Source of the DNA: Isochrysis galbana
Lineage: Eukaryota > Haptophyta > Isochrysidales > Isochrysidaceae
Direction: 5' to 3'
DNA length: 64,000 nt
Assembly: GCA_018136815.1 (NCBI GenBank)
Contig: CM030940.1
Span: 3,156,601 to 3,220,600 of the forward strand
Position numbers and translations under genes: made by a program. This document shows positions 22,413 through 33,174 of the stretch, one piece after another (positions within the stretch are counted from its first letter, which is position 1; each line of letters starts with the position of its first letter). Below the pieces are notes generated by a model. It saw only the letters and a program-made list of their open reading frames with translations. It was not told the origin of the DNA and ran no database searches.

Positions 22413-24330
22413 GGGCGCTCCACAACTCAAGATCCTATGCGTCCAAGCGAAGCTTTTGACCGAGAACGAGAGAATTATAACGATAATACCGAACGACGAA
22501 GAGAAGCCTTACGAGTGTCGACTCGCGAATGCGACGACTCGACGGCAACGTTGACGCCGGAACGAGTGAGCGCATCCACTCGGCGTTGATGATGTCACGC
22601 TCGCCGTCCGGGGCGTACCCTGGGTCACGGACGCCGCGGCCGCGAGACCACCGGTGAGAGACATGAAGGACATGGCTTAGAGACTCGGTTGGGCTGGCTC
22701 AATGGGCGTAGAAGCTCGGTTTGGGAGGCGGCCGTTCCTCGACGTGCAAGGGAGTTGTGGTCACTCTCCATGGTCACGTCGGGAGAGGAATCGGGCCAGG
22801 CATCGACTTCGTTGCAATCTGTCGTCGGCGGGGTCGGCGCCGGCGAAAGAAGGGACGTGAGTGGGTGGCTGGAGCTCCGTTAATCCTGCGGTCGACCGCG
22901 TGGTAGGGCTCGGTGACATTGTAAACTCGGACTCGGACTCGGACTCGGATGGCTCAGAACGGGGTTTGCTCAAAACAGGCTTGGACTCGGACTCGAAAGA
23001 AAGTGGGGAAGAACCGGAGAACTGCGCCTCCATCGTCGTAGCGATGGAGACTGGTGATACCGGTGATGACTGGACTGGGCTCAGACTCGTAGATGGGCGC
23101 GCGGTGGCGTAAGACGAAGAGGGCAATTCTGAACGTGACTTGGACTCGGACTCGTACTCGGGAGACGTTTTGTGGCTCGGACATGCGAAATTTGATTTGA
23201 GAGATTGAAGGTTGGATTGGGCCTGCGGCGGCTGGATTTTCGCAGACCGTGAGGTCTTGGACTGTTGATGCTTGGGGAGTGGCGTGGGGTAGCGGTTCAG
23301 CGGCTTGAGTTGATAGAGAGGCGGGGACGGTTGACTTGGTTTGGAGGACTCGTGCGTGATATCGAGAACCAGGATGGAATTATCGGCATTGGGAGAAATA
23401 GGGGTAATCGGCGAGGAGGCAGGAGAAAGAGGGGGGTGGAGGTGGAAGGGCTTGTCTGGAACTTGCGGAATCTTAGGGTACTGGTTGGAGGCCGTAGAAG
23501 TACTCGGCCGTAGCATAATACGATCTTTTGGTGGGTGGCGTTCAGGCCCACTACCCTGGACTGGTAGCGGGGTGACAGCGCGGACGTGGGCCCCGCCGGC
23601 GACCTACTGGAGGTCATAGTAGAAGTCGGGTCTGACAGCTTCTACCATCGAGTGCGAGGGACGAGAAGAGAGACGGAGGTTCGGAGGCCCACAACGCGCG
23701 GCGTTGGAGGGTAGGGCTGAGGCTAGCTAGCGAGCTAGAGGAAGAGAGAGAAGGAGAATGAGAGCTTCTTAGGTCCAAGGTAGACACGAGAGACTACAAC
23801 GCAGGGACTCAAAAAGACCCCTCGTCACACAGACACACACGAACTAAACCAAACAGGGCGAAAACTAACCACACTCAGGGCGGACTGTCAAGCGTCGGCA
23901 CCAAGGCAACTCATCGGCGCACAGACATGCGAAACAGAGAAGTCGGAACAACGAGAGCAGACCTCGCGGTGGAGCTACCGCCGATATACGAAGAGAAGAC
24001 GGAAGACTACAACCGATGCATGAAGAGAAGACGGAAGACAGTCGTGGAACGTTTGATGACATCGAAAGAAAGTAAGAGAAGGGGTAGAATGTCGCCGACG
24101 AGACCTTGAGGCTTAAAATAAACCACCGGTTAGAAGTAAAAGTCTGTCATCGTATGGAATACGACAAGGGCGCTCCACAACCCAAGATCCCATGCGATTC
24201 ATGCGAAGCTTTTGGCCGAAAAACGAGAAAAAGCAGAGAATTATAACGATAAAAGCCGAACGACGAAGAGATAAGAGAAGAGCGACGAAGCCTAACGAGT
24301 GTCGATTCGCGAATGCCCGAATGCGACAAC
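22413..24330 (-). mobile_element. Possible non-autonomous LTR retrotransposon
   Basis: Direct repeats at 22413-22537 and 24168-24330 share GGGCGCTCCACAAC, CAAGATCC-ATGCG, GCGAAGCTTTTG-CCGA, AGAGAATTATAACGATAA and ACGAGTGTCGA-TCGCGAATG. The second is longer by about 38 bp, with scattered indels. They enclose 1.6 kb holding one Ser/Pro-rich minus-strand frame and no protease, integrase or reverse transcriptase. I read this as an LTR element lacking pol. I could not place a clean TG...CA terminus or a primer-binding site, so the assignment is tentative. Confidence 0.45.
22761..23617 (-). CDS. Ser/Pro-rich ORF within the LTR-like repeats, possibly gag-like
   Basis: Two overlapping minus-strand frames (23297-23617 and 22761-23516) suggest one gene with a frameshift near 23510. 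The first opens MTSSRSPAGPTSALSPRYQS. The second is very rich in Ser, Pro and Glu, with repeated SESES tracts encoded by a GACTCG/CTCGGA microsatellite at 22925-23000. There is no zinc knuckle or enzyme motif. Its position between the direct repeats makes a gag-like role possible. It may equally be low-complexity non-coding DNA. Confidence 0.3.
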
Positions 24331-24456
24331 ATTTCAATTACATTCGACATTCGAGGCCTACAACCCAGGACGCGCTGCAAATATCAAATACAGCCAAATA
24401 CATATATATTTGGCCTCTGGCCAAATGCGGGTAAATACGTATTTCCCATCTAGGTA
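24328..24456 (-). repeat. Partial second copy of the hAT-type MITE, inverted
   Basis: The sequence ending CGTATTTCCCATCTAGG at 24456, with AGGCCTACAACCCAGGACGCGC and AAATACAGCCAAATACATA inside, is a reverse copy of 19729-19911 lacking its other end. The missing end stops exactly where the right LTR-like repeat finishes (about 24330), so the LTR-like element probably inserted into, or recombined with, this MITE. Confidence 0.75.
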
Positions 24457-25606
24457 GCTAAGCATGGCTCGAAATAGAAATAGAAATAGACGTTACCAAG
24501 GCGTTTAGCGTTTACTCAAGGCGACATGAATCCCAACCCCAACATGGACTTATACGTCGAACAACCCCATGGCTTTGTCCAACAACTGCTTGCAAGCTAA
24601 CACGCCCTCTCGAGGGAACTAAACAAGCCGGAAACCTTTTCATGAAGTCGTCCGGTGTATGTGGCTAGGAATGCTATAACATTAACAAGATGTCATATGA
24701 CGCTATAAGTTCTAACGGGGAGGGAGATCAGCAGAGGAGATCAAGTCTCTACAGGGAGCAGGCCCGGCCCACCACGAGGAGGAAGCGGGGCCCCGGATAT
24801 GAGAGAAGAGGGTTAGGAGTTTTGGGAGGCGTTGGGACTGTCGCAGGCGGAGGGGAGAGAGGCGGGTGAGCGCGCCGCCGGGTTGGGGGAGGAGGGGGAA
24901 GGAGACGGAGATGGAGGAGGAGCGAGAGACGAAGGGCGAGGGAGCGGGGGTGGGTTGCGTGTGGGTGGTGGGATGGGGTGGGTGGCTGGGGGTTGGGGGG
25001 CGGGAGGGGGTGGAGGGGGAAGGGAGGGGAAGACGGAGGCGGGGCGTGAGGCTGTGGGCAGCGAGAGCGACTGGGAGCAGGCACAGGGTGGGGGGAAGCA
25101 GCGGGAGAGACGGAGCACGTAACTGGGTGCTCCTTGCAGTGAGGGAAAATGAAGAGAAGAGGGAGGGAGAGAAGAAGGAGAAGGAGAGGGAGAGGGCGAG
25201 GGAGAAGATGGCAGGCGTGGTGATAGGGGGGATGACGCTAGAGCTCGAACGAGGGCAAGCTACCGCCTCATCCGCTCACATCACGCCTCCACCGCACTTC
25301 GTTTGGGTTCGTGGCCGAAAGGGGGTTCAGTTAGAGAGAGGAGGGAGAAGAGATGAGGAGGGACGGAGAGGATCGAGAGGTGGAGAGTGAGGCATCGAGC
25401 GTGGTTGATGCGGGAGGGGGGGCTCGAGCATGATTCGGCTACAGGGAGGGGGAGAGTAGCAAGCCAAAGTGGAGCAGAATTCGCATGCTCCCTTATGGGA
25501 TGGGCGTGGAAGCCGCAGCCCGATGCGGGCTGATGGCGTATGCCCCGACGTCCTCCCCGCCTTTTGCCCACCCGCTTGCGCAGTGCAGTGGCAGTGAGGC
25601 ACCACT
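24457..25606. other. Purine-rich intergenic region
   Basis: The stretch 24820-25240 is a strongly strand-asymmetric GGAGA/GGGGA sequence, able to form triplex-like or G-rich structures. No conserved protein is seen on either strand. Confidence 0.5.
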
Positions 25607-27177
25607 ATGTCAGACATCCCGGTGACTGTGCTCTACCCTCCCGACATGGCCTTGCTCGCGGACGAGCTCGCTCCAGAGTTAGGGGTCGATGCACGCGTCC
25701 TCTGCACTTCTGAGATTGCCGAGCTTGGTCCGGCGCCCGCCGCATGCTGGGAGACCTTCCCCTCGGGCGACCCCGACATCAAGCTGCGGATAGATGCAGT
25801 GCGTGGTCGGCACGTCATCTTCCTCATGAGCTCGGACAAGGAAATGATCTTCGAGCAGCTGTCGGTGCTACTCTTCCTGCAGCGGTTTCACGTGCCTCTT
25901 CCGCTAGAGGAGTACGCCAAGGACAAGTGGAAGCGCTCGCTCGCCGACAGCAAGTACGCCTCGCGCCATACCCGCTCTGCCATACCCACTCTGCCCATAC
26001 CCGCTTGGCTTGTCGTCTCCCGCTTACCCTGCCCGCGTGCCCTGACTCTCGCCTCTCGCCGCGGGCGCAGGTACGAGATCGCCTCCGCCGCCTTCATCAC
26101 TGTCGTGATCCCATGGTATCGTCATTGCCAGATGGAGCGCACTTCGCGCTGGGCCATCGCCGACGGCAAGTGGGTGAACTCGAAGCCCGAGGGCAATTTC
26201 GTCGACGTGCCCACCGCGCTGCAATATGCGGCCCTACTCTCCGCCCCGCCCATCGTCGCCGGGCCGCGCGGCGGAGGCCCCTGGCCCAAGCCACCGCTGC
26301 CGCCACCGCCTAAGAAGCGACTAATGCTCCTTGACATCCACGAGTACGAAGACCTCGAGCTCGCTCTCAATGCCTCGGGGGCGTGGGCTAACCCGCAAGT
26401 CCCGTACGACTATGTCCACGGGACAGGCACCTATTTCGCCTCCGCCTTTGACTACTTCCTACAGTACATCCTGCAGGCTAAGTTCACGGGCGACAAGTCA
26501 GGCTGTTTTGTCGTCTTCCCTGATGCGGGCGCGCACCGCCGTTTCCATCGGATGGTCATGCGCGCGTGCCAAATTGGCCAGACGCAAATTCTGTGGATCC
26601 CAAAGTCGCGCATTGGGGCTGACATTAAACAGGCGCGCGCGCTCCGCTTGCTGCCCACCCGCCCACCCGATAGATCCGCCCCCCCCCCCGTTTCCCGTCA
26701 TCGCATGGGTCCAAGCCACATTTTGCCGCCCCTGCACAGACTAACGGCCTCATGTACCTGGATGAGGCGGGCGCGGAGCGCCTACGCGCCGATCCGATCC
26801 CAGGGTCGTCGTACGTGCTGCTCGCTGATGATTTCACAAATTCGGGCTCAACGCTGTTTGGCGGCGCGAAAGTCATCCGGAAGCACGCAGAGCCAAGCGT
26901 CCACGTGGCAGCATATGTTTCCCACTTTGTGGGCAAGTATGACCGCCCGACCGTGTCCAAGTTTGTGTCCTCGCTCTACGACAACACGGGCGAGCGCAGC
27001 TTAGATGAATTCTACTGCACCGATTCAGTCGCGCAGACGATCGCTTGGCTGCGGGAGGACCTGGCCAAGCGCCCGCAGGATGAAGAGCCGCGGTGCCACA
27101 TCATGAGCCTTGCACGCGTCATCAAGGACTGGGTCATCACTCATCAGCCTAAAGCCCCGGAGTGCTGCGCGAGCTAA
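25607..27177 (+). CDS. PRPP synthetase (ribose-phosphate pyrophosphokinase), plant PRS3/4-like
   Basis: Three exons: 25607-25953, 26071-26632 and 26740-27177, giving 448 residues. Intron 1 is GT-AG in phase 2. Intron 2 is GC-AG in phase 0. The amino-terminal half has RGRHVIFLMSS-KEMIFEQLSVLLFL, close to the R-GQHV-FLASFS-P--IFEQLSVIYALP block of plant PRS3/4. LMLLDIHEYEDLEL matches the LVTFDIHALQERFY region. The PRPP loop is LLADDFTNSGSTL (about residues 330-342), and FYCTDSVAQTI parallels the FY-TDS-P-TV block near the end. The enzyme makes PRPP from ribose 5-phosphate and ATP for nucleotide, His and Trp synthesis. An insertion with a PPLPPPP run lies near residue 230. Intron 1 is 117 nt with no in-frame stop, so retention would leave the frame open. 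Confidence 0.87.
26633..26739 (+). other. GC-AG intron of the PRPP synthetase gene
   Basis: The donor is CAG|GCGCGC and the acceptor CACAG|ACT. No GT donor nearby gives an open join, and this join gives ADIKQ-TNGLMYLDE in frame. Confidence 0.82.
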
Positions 27178-27970
27178 AGGTGCCGTTACGTGTGAGTGAG
27201 GTACACGATGTAGCGCTAGCTCTCGGGTCGCTCGCCGGGAACATGGCTCGGAGCTCTCCTTGCTCGCGCCGGCATTGGCCCCCGGCGGCATGCACGTCGC
27301 ACCACCCTGGTCGGGCCGCTTCCTTTGGCGTAAGGGAGCACGAGCCCGCGCAAGTAGGAGCACGGAGGAGGGAAATGCGTGACGAGAGATTTTCGGTCGT
27401 GCCACTAGGGCAATCACGCGGCGCACGTGCCGTGTCAGCCTTGGGGCTCTCTCACTACTGTCGCCTTGCCCTCATGTGCACCCGCCCTACCATTGGCTGA
27501 GAAGCCGCCTCTTGTCATGGGTCGCAACCCTTGGGCCCGACAGAGAATGATGCGGGCCGTTGTTACGACAAGGGGTCGTTGTTACAAGGGGTGGGATTGG
27601 GCGCCCCTTGCGATCGGACGGAGGCGGGGTGTCCAGCCGGCATGCAGGGGTAGCGTCGCTAGCGTCATCCCATAGGTGCCTCTTCGTCGAGTCAGGTTCC
27701 CTTTCCAGCCCCCTCCTCCTTGCCGGCATGCGCGCCTACTGCCCCGATCGACCGTGCATCCATGCTCCTTCCATGTGTGCATGACCTCTATGGTGAGGAG
27801 CCATCTCTTCTCCTTCTTCCCCCAATTAGTGTTTGTTCATGGTCGTGGGGGAACTGCGAGGGAAAATGGAGGATGACAAGCACATCATAATCGCGCTTTC
27901 TTTGGGTGTGCTATGGGCAGGGGGAGAATACAGGTGGCTGCCATGCTTGAAGAAGGGGGCGAGACCGCAT
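27178..27970. other. Intergenic region downstream of the PRPP synthetase gene
   Basis: No gene or clear repeat is recognised. Confidence 0.4.
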
Positions 27971-28056
27971 CAGAGGGTGCAACCTCGGGTTTGGTTTTTT
28001 TGGGGCAACTACCCCCATGTGGACGGTATAAGTTCGACCCCCTCATAAAAAAACTT
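27971..28056 (+). repeat. Dispersed repeat (other copy 32990-33080)
   Basis: AGGGTGCAACCTC-GGTTTGGTT, then GTGGACGGTATAAGTTC (GTGCACGGTATAAGTTC in the other copy) and GACCCCCT-AT-AAA, are shared with 32990-33080 in the same orientation. Here it abuts a LINE tail. There it precedes an AT-rich ORF. Confidence 0.7.
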
Positions 28057-28190
28057 TTAATATTCTCGCCTCACACGTGGCACTGAAAGATGCTCACAAA
28101 GCCACGCCCTTTCTCTTTCCACTCCCTCACTCCCTGCCTTGCGGCAACTCCCCTCGTGCTCTACTTAGGGGCCCGGGTCGTGCGGGGGGT
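28047..28190 (-). mobile_element. LINE 3' UTR fragment
   Basis: On the minus strand this reads as the LINE 3' UTR: TAAGTAGAGCACGAGGGGA, GCCGCAAGGCAGG, then GGCGAGAATATTAAAAGTTTTTTT. Only about 145 bp of the element are present, an extreme 5' truncation. Confidence 0.75.
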
Positions 28191-28796
28191 TCGAGCGGGG
28201 GGACCCCCTCATAAAAAAACTTCCCACGTTGTCGAAACGAGGGGAGCCTCGTCCGTAGATGGCGCGCCGAGCGGAGACGCACCGGCGGCTGACGCACTCT
28301 CGTCAGCCACTTCAGTCAGGTCGGGATTGCAGAAGGCGGGGGGCTCAGACATTGGGTCGGGCAAGCTCAGGTTGTTGCGAGCCGAGCGAGCGAGTAGCGA
28401 GAGCGCAGAGGGCGAGGATAGGTGTTGAGGAGGAAAAGTGTGAGTGAGATGGAGGGTGGAGGTTGCAGGCGTATCGAGTTCTTAGATTCAGGTACGAGGA
28501 CAGATCAGAGGTGGCGATGACGCAGTGACAACAGCGACGGATCAGACCCCCACGACGAGCCAACACCATGTTTATGTATTAAGTGTACGTCGAATATTTT
28601 TTTGGAAAAGTCGGTGGGGAAAGTGCCTTGGAAAGTGCCTATACTGTAGGTAGGGCGATTATACTATTATAATCATAGATGGGCTGCCACCGCGCCCCCA
28701 AACTTGCAGCCCACTTGCAGACGAATGGGCCCAAACTTGTCACGCATTCCAGGGCCCCCCAAACTTTCAAAAAAAATTGTAAAAGTATTGACCTGG
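28191..28796. other. Intergenic region
   Basis: No gene is supported. A short repeat of ACCCCCTCATAAAAAAACTT occurs at 28202, echoing 28038. Confidence 0.4.
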
Positions 28797-28988
28797 CCCT
28801 CTCGCTCTCGCTCTCGCTCTCGCTCTCGCTCTCGCTCTCGCTCTCGCTCTCTCGCTCTCTCGCTCTCTCGCTCTCTCGCTCTCTCGCTCTCGCTCTCTCG
28901 CTCTCTCGCTCTCTCGCTCTCTCGCTCTCTCGCTCTCTCGCTCCCTCGCTCTCTCGCTCTCTCGCTCCCTCGCTCCCTCGCTCTCTCG

Positions 28989-29084
<96 letters not shown>

Positions 29085-29085
29085 T
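28797..29085. repeat. CTCTCG hexamer and CT dinucleotide microsatellite
   Basis: About 200 bp of (CTCTCG)n with CCCTCG variants pass into about 90 bp of pure CT. Both strands stay open in several frames only because of the repeat (Ser-Leu or Arg-Glu coding). Confidence 0.95.
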
Positions 29086-29777
29086 GAAGCCTCGACGTCT
29101 CCTCAAACTTTGAGGTAGGGCACCGTTCACTGACACTCTCTATAGCCTGTGAATAGATCATAGCTGTAAGTGTTGTGTGACTGTGTGATGTTGAACATCG
29201 ATGTTCGTCCAAGTGCATCTCTCCCCTCCCTGCTGCGCGGGTGTGAGACGCCGCCGGCAGTGGCAGTCGCAGCGGCGGCTCCGTCATGGGAGGCGCGCCG
29301 TGGGGCCCCGGGGGGCTGCGGGAGTCGGTGAGAGAGTGAGAGAGGACGCCCCGCTCGCACCAAGAGATGAGCAGTCTGTGAATATTGCATACAATATGAG
29401 AATTCGAGCGAGAGGTCCCACCCCCCACCCGCCTTCTCTCTCGTAGGTGAGAGAAGGATGATATAGAAGAGCGCGTAACCGACTTTGTGACGGGACGCTG
29501 GGCGTCGCGTGGGAATGCACAACATCATATGTACTGCTTCCTATGTACTCGCGGCGTTTCATTGTGCCTGCAGTCGACCTGGGTAAGTTGCCGGTACTAA
29601 TATATGAGCGAACTCTCTCCCTATCTCTTTCTCTCTCCACTTTCTCCTTCTCTCTTGCTCGACCGCGGAAGCCGAGAGAGAGAGAGAGACAGCGAAGGGA
29701 GAGGGAAAGAGAGAGGGGACTTCTCGCCACCGCTGGAGCCCCCTCCCCCCCCCTCACCCCCACCCCATCCCTTTGCC
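29086..29777. other. Region upstream of the CaMKK-like kinase
   Basis: No gene is supported. A CT-rich stretch at 29615-29660 and a GA-rich one at 29672-29715 could pair as an imperfect hairpin ahead of the kinase start. Confidence 0.4.
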
Positions 29778-32385
29778 ATGGGCGCGTGCACCTCGAGAGG
29801 GCGCGCGCGCCGCGCGACGTTTGAGTTTGACGACTCAGCCAAACCGCACGAGGTGTGCCGACCCCACCTCGCGACGCCATTGCCCTAGCTCTCTCAGCCC
29901 GCTCTGTAGAAGGGCGGCCGAGGGGAGAGAAAGAGGGGTGACACACCTCCCTTGCCAGGCCTGCCGTTCGCTCTCCACCCGCCGTCACTGGACTCCCTCC
30001 TGGTGCTCTCTTCCCCGGTCTCATCCCCCCCCCATGCCGAGCACGACTGCCACAAGGCGGCCGCTGCGAGCGTGGGCAGAATGTATCACACACCGACGCT
30101 CATGCGTGCGCCTGTCCGCGCCGATTCCGCATAGGTTGTGGAGACGTTCGCGCAGAAGGTCAAGAGTGCGAGCAACGAGGGCGAGCTGAAGCAGGTCAAT
30201 GGGTACCGGATTGGCCATGTCCTTGGCACCGGCTCATACGGCACCGTCTATGAGGTGAGCGCTGTGCGAGCGTAGTGGTGGGCCGGGCTCGACGCGTGCC
30301 TCACTGCTGGTACTGCTGCCGCACAGGGGACGGGTCGCGACGGGCTCAAGGTGGCGATCAAAGTGATCGAGGGATCAGTTACGCGGCGGGCCAAGCTGCT
30401 CTGCCCGGGCGATCCGGCAGAGCTCGCCGAGAAACGCGAAATTGCCGTCATGAAAAATCTGACACATCCGCACTGTGTCCAGCTCTTTGAGGTTATCGAT
30501 GACCCGGTGCACAACCGGACCTTCCTAGTGATGGAGTACGCGCCGATCCCGGGCGCTGAACTTGTCGCACCCGGTCGCACGTCGACCCCGTCCAGCCCGA
30601 AGACTCTCCCCCCTCCTGCACGCAGGCTGCTGCAGGGCGGAACTGTGCTCGAGCGCGAAAATCTGCCGGCTGGCATGACGCACCTCCCAGAGGCGTGCGC
30701 TCGTGTAGTCTTCCGCGAGTTGCTTCAGGGGTGCGGCGCTACTCGCAAAAAGAGCTCGCGAGCCACTTGGCCGCCGGTCCCTCCCCACTCTTAACTGCCG
30801 CCGCCGCTGCCGCCGCAGGCTCCAGTACTTACACTGTAATGGTGTGATGCACCGTGACATCAAGCCCGACAACATTGGCCATTCGCAGCGGCCACCATGG
30901 GGTCGGAGCGCTACGAGCTCGCGCCGACGCTTCGCCAACGCTACGCGCGACCTCGCGCTCTCGCGCTCGCTCTCTGCTTCCATGCAGCTCGCGCCAAGCG
31001 ACCTCGCAGAGGAGACGGCGACCAAGACCCTTGAGGCTCAGCAGGAGACGGTCGACGAGGCGCACCGCTGGTCGCGCTCGAGCTCGCGGCTCGCCTCGCC
31101 AGTGTGGGTGCGCTCGAGCTCGCGCTTCCTTGACTCGAGCCGCTCACCTCCGCCGCGCCGCTGGTCGCGCTCCGCCTTGCCGTCTGAGGCGCCCAGCCCC
31201 GCCGCCTCGCCGCTTCCGCTCGACGGCGGCGCTGCCTCGCCGCTCGTTGAGTACTCCGGCTCGGTCGGCCAGCCCGAGCAGCGGTCGCACTCGCCCCTCA
31301 CCGAGCGCTCCCGCTCGCCGCCGCTTCAGCGCCGCATGCGCGAGCCGGCAGCTACTGGGGACGGTGCTGGACCGTCCACGCAGCCGCCCACGTCTGCCAG
31401 CCGTGTGCAGGGCTGGGCCGTGGAAACGCGCCTTACGCCGCTTATGCCCTCTTTTGGAAGCAGCAAGAGCGGGGGAGCGCCGTGCGAGGCCGCGCCACGG
31501 CCAAACGAGTCACCGCCACTTCCCGCATGCCTATGTGGACGCGAATCGACGCGTTCCGAGGAGGAGGACCGCATCGAGGCTGAGCGCCTCTCGTATGCTC
31601 ACCGACCGGAGCTCATGGCAAACGTGCGCCGCACAGTGAGGGGCGCAAGCAGATGCGTTGCACCGCCGGCCCGACCGTCCAAACCCGCTGACCCCCCCCC
31701 CCCCCTTCCCGCGCGTCCTCCACAGGTCAAGCTACTCGACTTTGGCATCTCCGTGCTGAGCAGCGCAAACGGGACCGCCTTGTCGCACGGCGAGCACAGC
31801 GCCGACGATTGGCTTGAAAAGGCGACGGGCACGCCTGCCTTCTACGCACCTGAGATGTGCACAAAGGGCGGCTATCTCGGCCGGCCGGCTGACATCTGGG
31901 CGGCGGGCGTGACGCTCTGTATGCTAACAGGCGCCAATCCTTTTGTGGCGCCGCACATGCCCGCCATGTTTGACCGGATCCGGCACAGCGAACCCGATCT
32001 CCCGCCCGACGCTTCGCCCGGCCTACGCCACGTATTGACACGCATGCTCGCCAAGGACGTCGGCAGCCGCGCCACAATGGAGGAGCTCTTCCGCGACCCG
32101 TGGGTCACTGACGGCGGCCGCTTCCCCATGCCAACCAATTTTTGTGCTGTCTCGGTGGACGACGATGATATTGCCGGCGCGGTGGGCGAACGACTCGGCG
32201 TCACCCTGACGGTGCTCAAGGCCAAGAGTCTGTTGCTTGGCAGCCACGAGGGCGCGCAAGACGCCGCGAGGACCACCGAGGACGAGCTCACCAGCTCGAG
32301 TCGCGACTCGGATGCGCCCGTCGGCGGCGACACCGATGAGTGCGATGCTGAGGAAGAGAAGGAGGAGCCGGCCGAGCGGATGTAG
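29778..32385 (+). CDS. CaMKK/LKB1/SnRK1-activating-type protein kinase, putatively N-myristoylated
   Basis: Six exons: 29778-29852, 30135-30254, 30327-30535, 30626-30730, 30819-31635 and 31726-32385. All introns are GT-AG, giving 661 residues. It opens MGACTS, a myristoylation consensus (Gly2, Ser6) with a Cys4 that could be palmitoylated. The kinase core has a glycine loop LGTGSYGTVYE (about 55-65), VAIKV (K77), MELLQGGTV at the hinge, HRDIKPDN (D183), DFG (D447), GTPAFYAPEM and DIWAAGVTLCMLTG. The RRAKLLCPGD insert and the HCVQLFEVIDDP block resemble CaMKK and plant GRIK/SnAK kinases that activate AMPK/SnRK1. Between the HRD loop and DFG lies an insertion of about 255 residues, Ser/Arg/Pro-rich, which ordinary kinases lack. 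Exon 2 opens directly after an AG preceded by an in-frame stop. The 282-nt intron 1 might hide a small exon. Confidence 0.85.
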
Positions 32386-32989
32386 CGCCGGACGGCTCCT
32401 ACCATCAAGCCTAGTTTCACATGTCGCTTGGCGGATGTAGGCTCGGCGGGCTCGGGTCGCGCACCCCATCGGCTTGCTTATTTCGTGTTTGAGAGTGCGT
32501 GGCGCAGCGTGTGTGGCTGGACTGTGTAAGGATGGGACTAAGCCATGATGATGATGAGCCGAGACCCTTTTGAGTGTTGAGCATGTTGTGAGCCGTGGGC
32601 GCACTGTCCTTGAGTGACACCATTTGCCAGTATGGCAGTACAGCCCCTTGGCCATCGATTTTTTTCGATAGCCGACAGTATCGGTCTTTACCGATAATGT
32701 GTCTGCTCTGGGGAAATACCCGGGCCATGAACATTGCAACAAAACCTCTCAATCAAAGCTTCAAGCGCTGCTACTGCTTAGTTTTGAGGGCTAACACTAA
32801 CAGCCCTCAAAACTATCGTTATAAGTTATAACGGTAGGGTCATGGAGCGCGCGTCGCTCCCCTCTTCTCTCCCCGCCCACCCCGCTGCGGCGGGTGACCA
32901 AGTCAAGACGGACGCCACGCAACCACACCACCCTCCATCAGAGACCTTGCCTATTCAAGTACACGCGAGCCACAGCGCGAGCCGCGCCC
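32386..32989. other. Intergenic region downstream of the kinase
   Basis: No gene is supported. An inverted pair, AGTTTTGAGGGCT / AGCCCTCAAAACT (32778-32814), forms a 13-bp stem hairpin, followed by GTTATAAGTTATAACGG. A plus-strand ATGGAGCGCGC start (32842) resembles one at 52717, and both may be ends of the same dispersed element. Confidence 0.5.
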
Positions 32990-33080
32990 AAGAGGGTGCA
33001 ACCTCAGGTTTGGTTGTATTTTCGGCAAGTGCCCCCCATGTGCACGGTATAAGTTCTACTTGAAGGACCCCCTTATTAAA
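32990..33080 (+). repeat. Dispersed repeat (other copy 27971-28056)
   Basis: Matches 27971-28056 over about 85 bp, including GGTGCAACCTC and CACGGTATAAGTTCTAC. Confidence 0.7.
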
Positions 33081-33174
33081 GTACAAACGTGCAGGTTTCA
33101 GAGCAGCACCACTTTTGATGACACCCCCGTTGTGAAGTTAGTTTTTTTGTATCGGTATGTAGTAAGCATTCCAG

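Noticed and set aside
24749..25390. Pro/Ser-rich and Gly/Arg/Glu-rich frames in the purine-rich region
   Set aside because: Composition follows the strand bias of the DNA. No domain, and several overlapping frames look equally good.
28673..29428. Long Arg/Glu and Ser/Leu repeat frames across the CT microsatellite
   Set aside because: They stay open only because a hexamer and dinucleotide repeat has no stops. No non-repetitive coding sequence supports them.
29853..30134. Extra small exon inside intron 1 of the CaMKK-like kinase
   Set aside because: A frame with HDCHKAAAASVGRMYH is open there but ends in a stop directly at the exon 2 acceptor, so it cannot join as it stands without an unseen donor.
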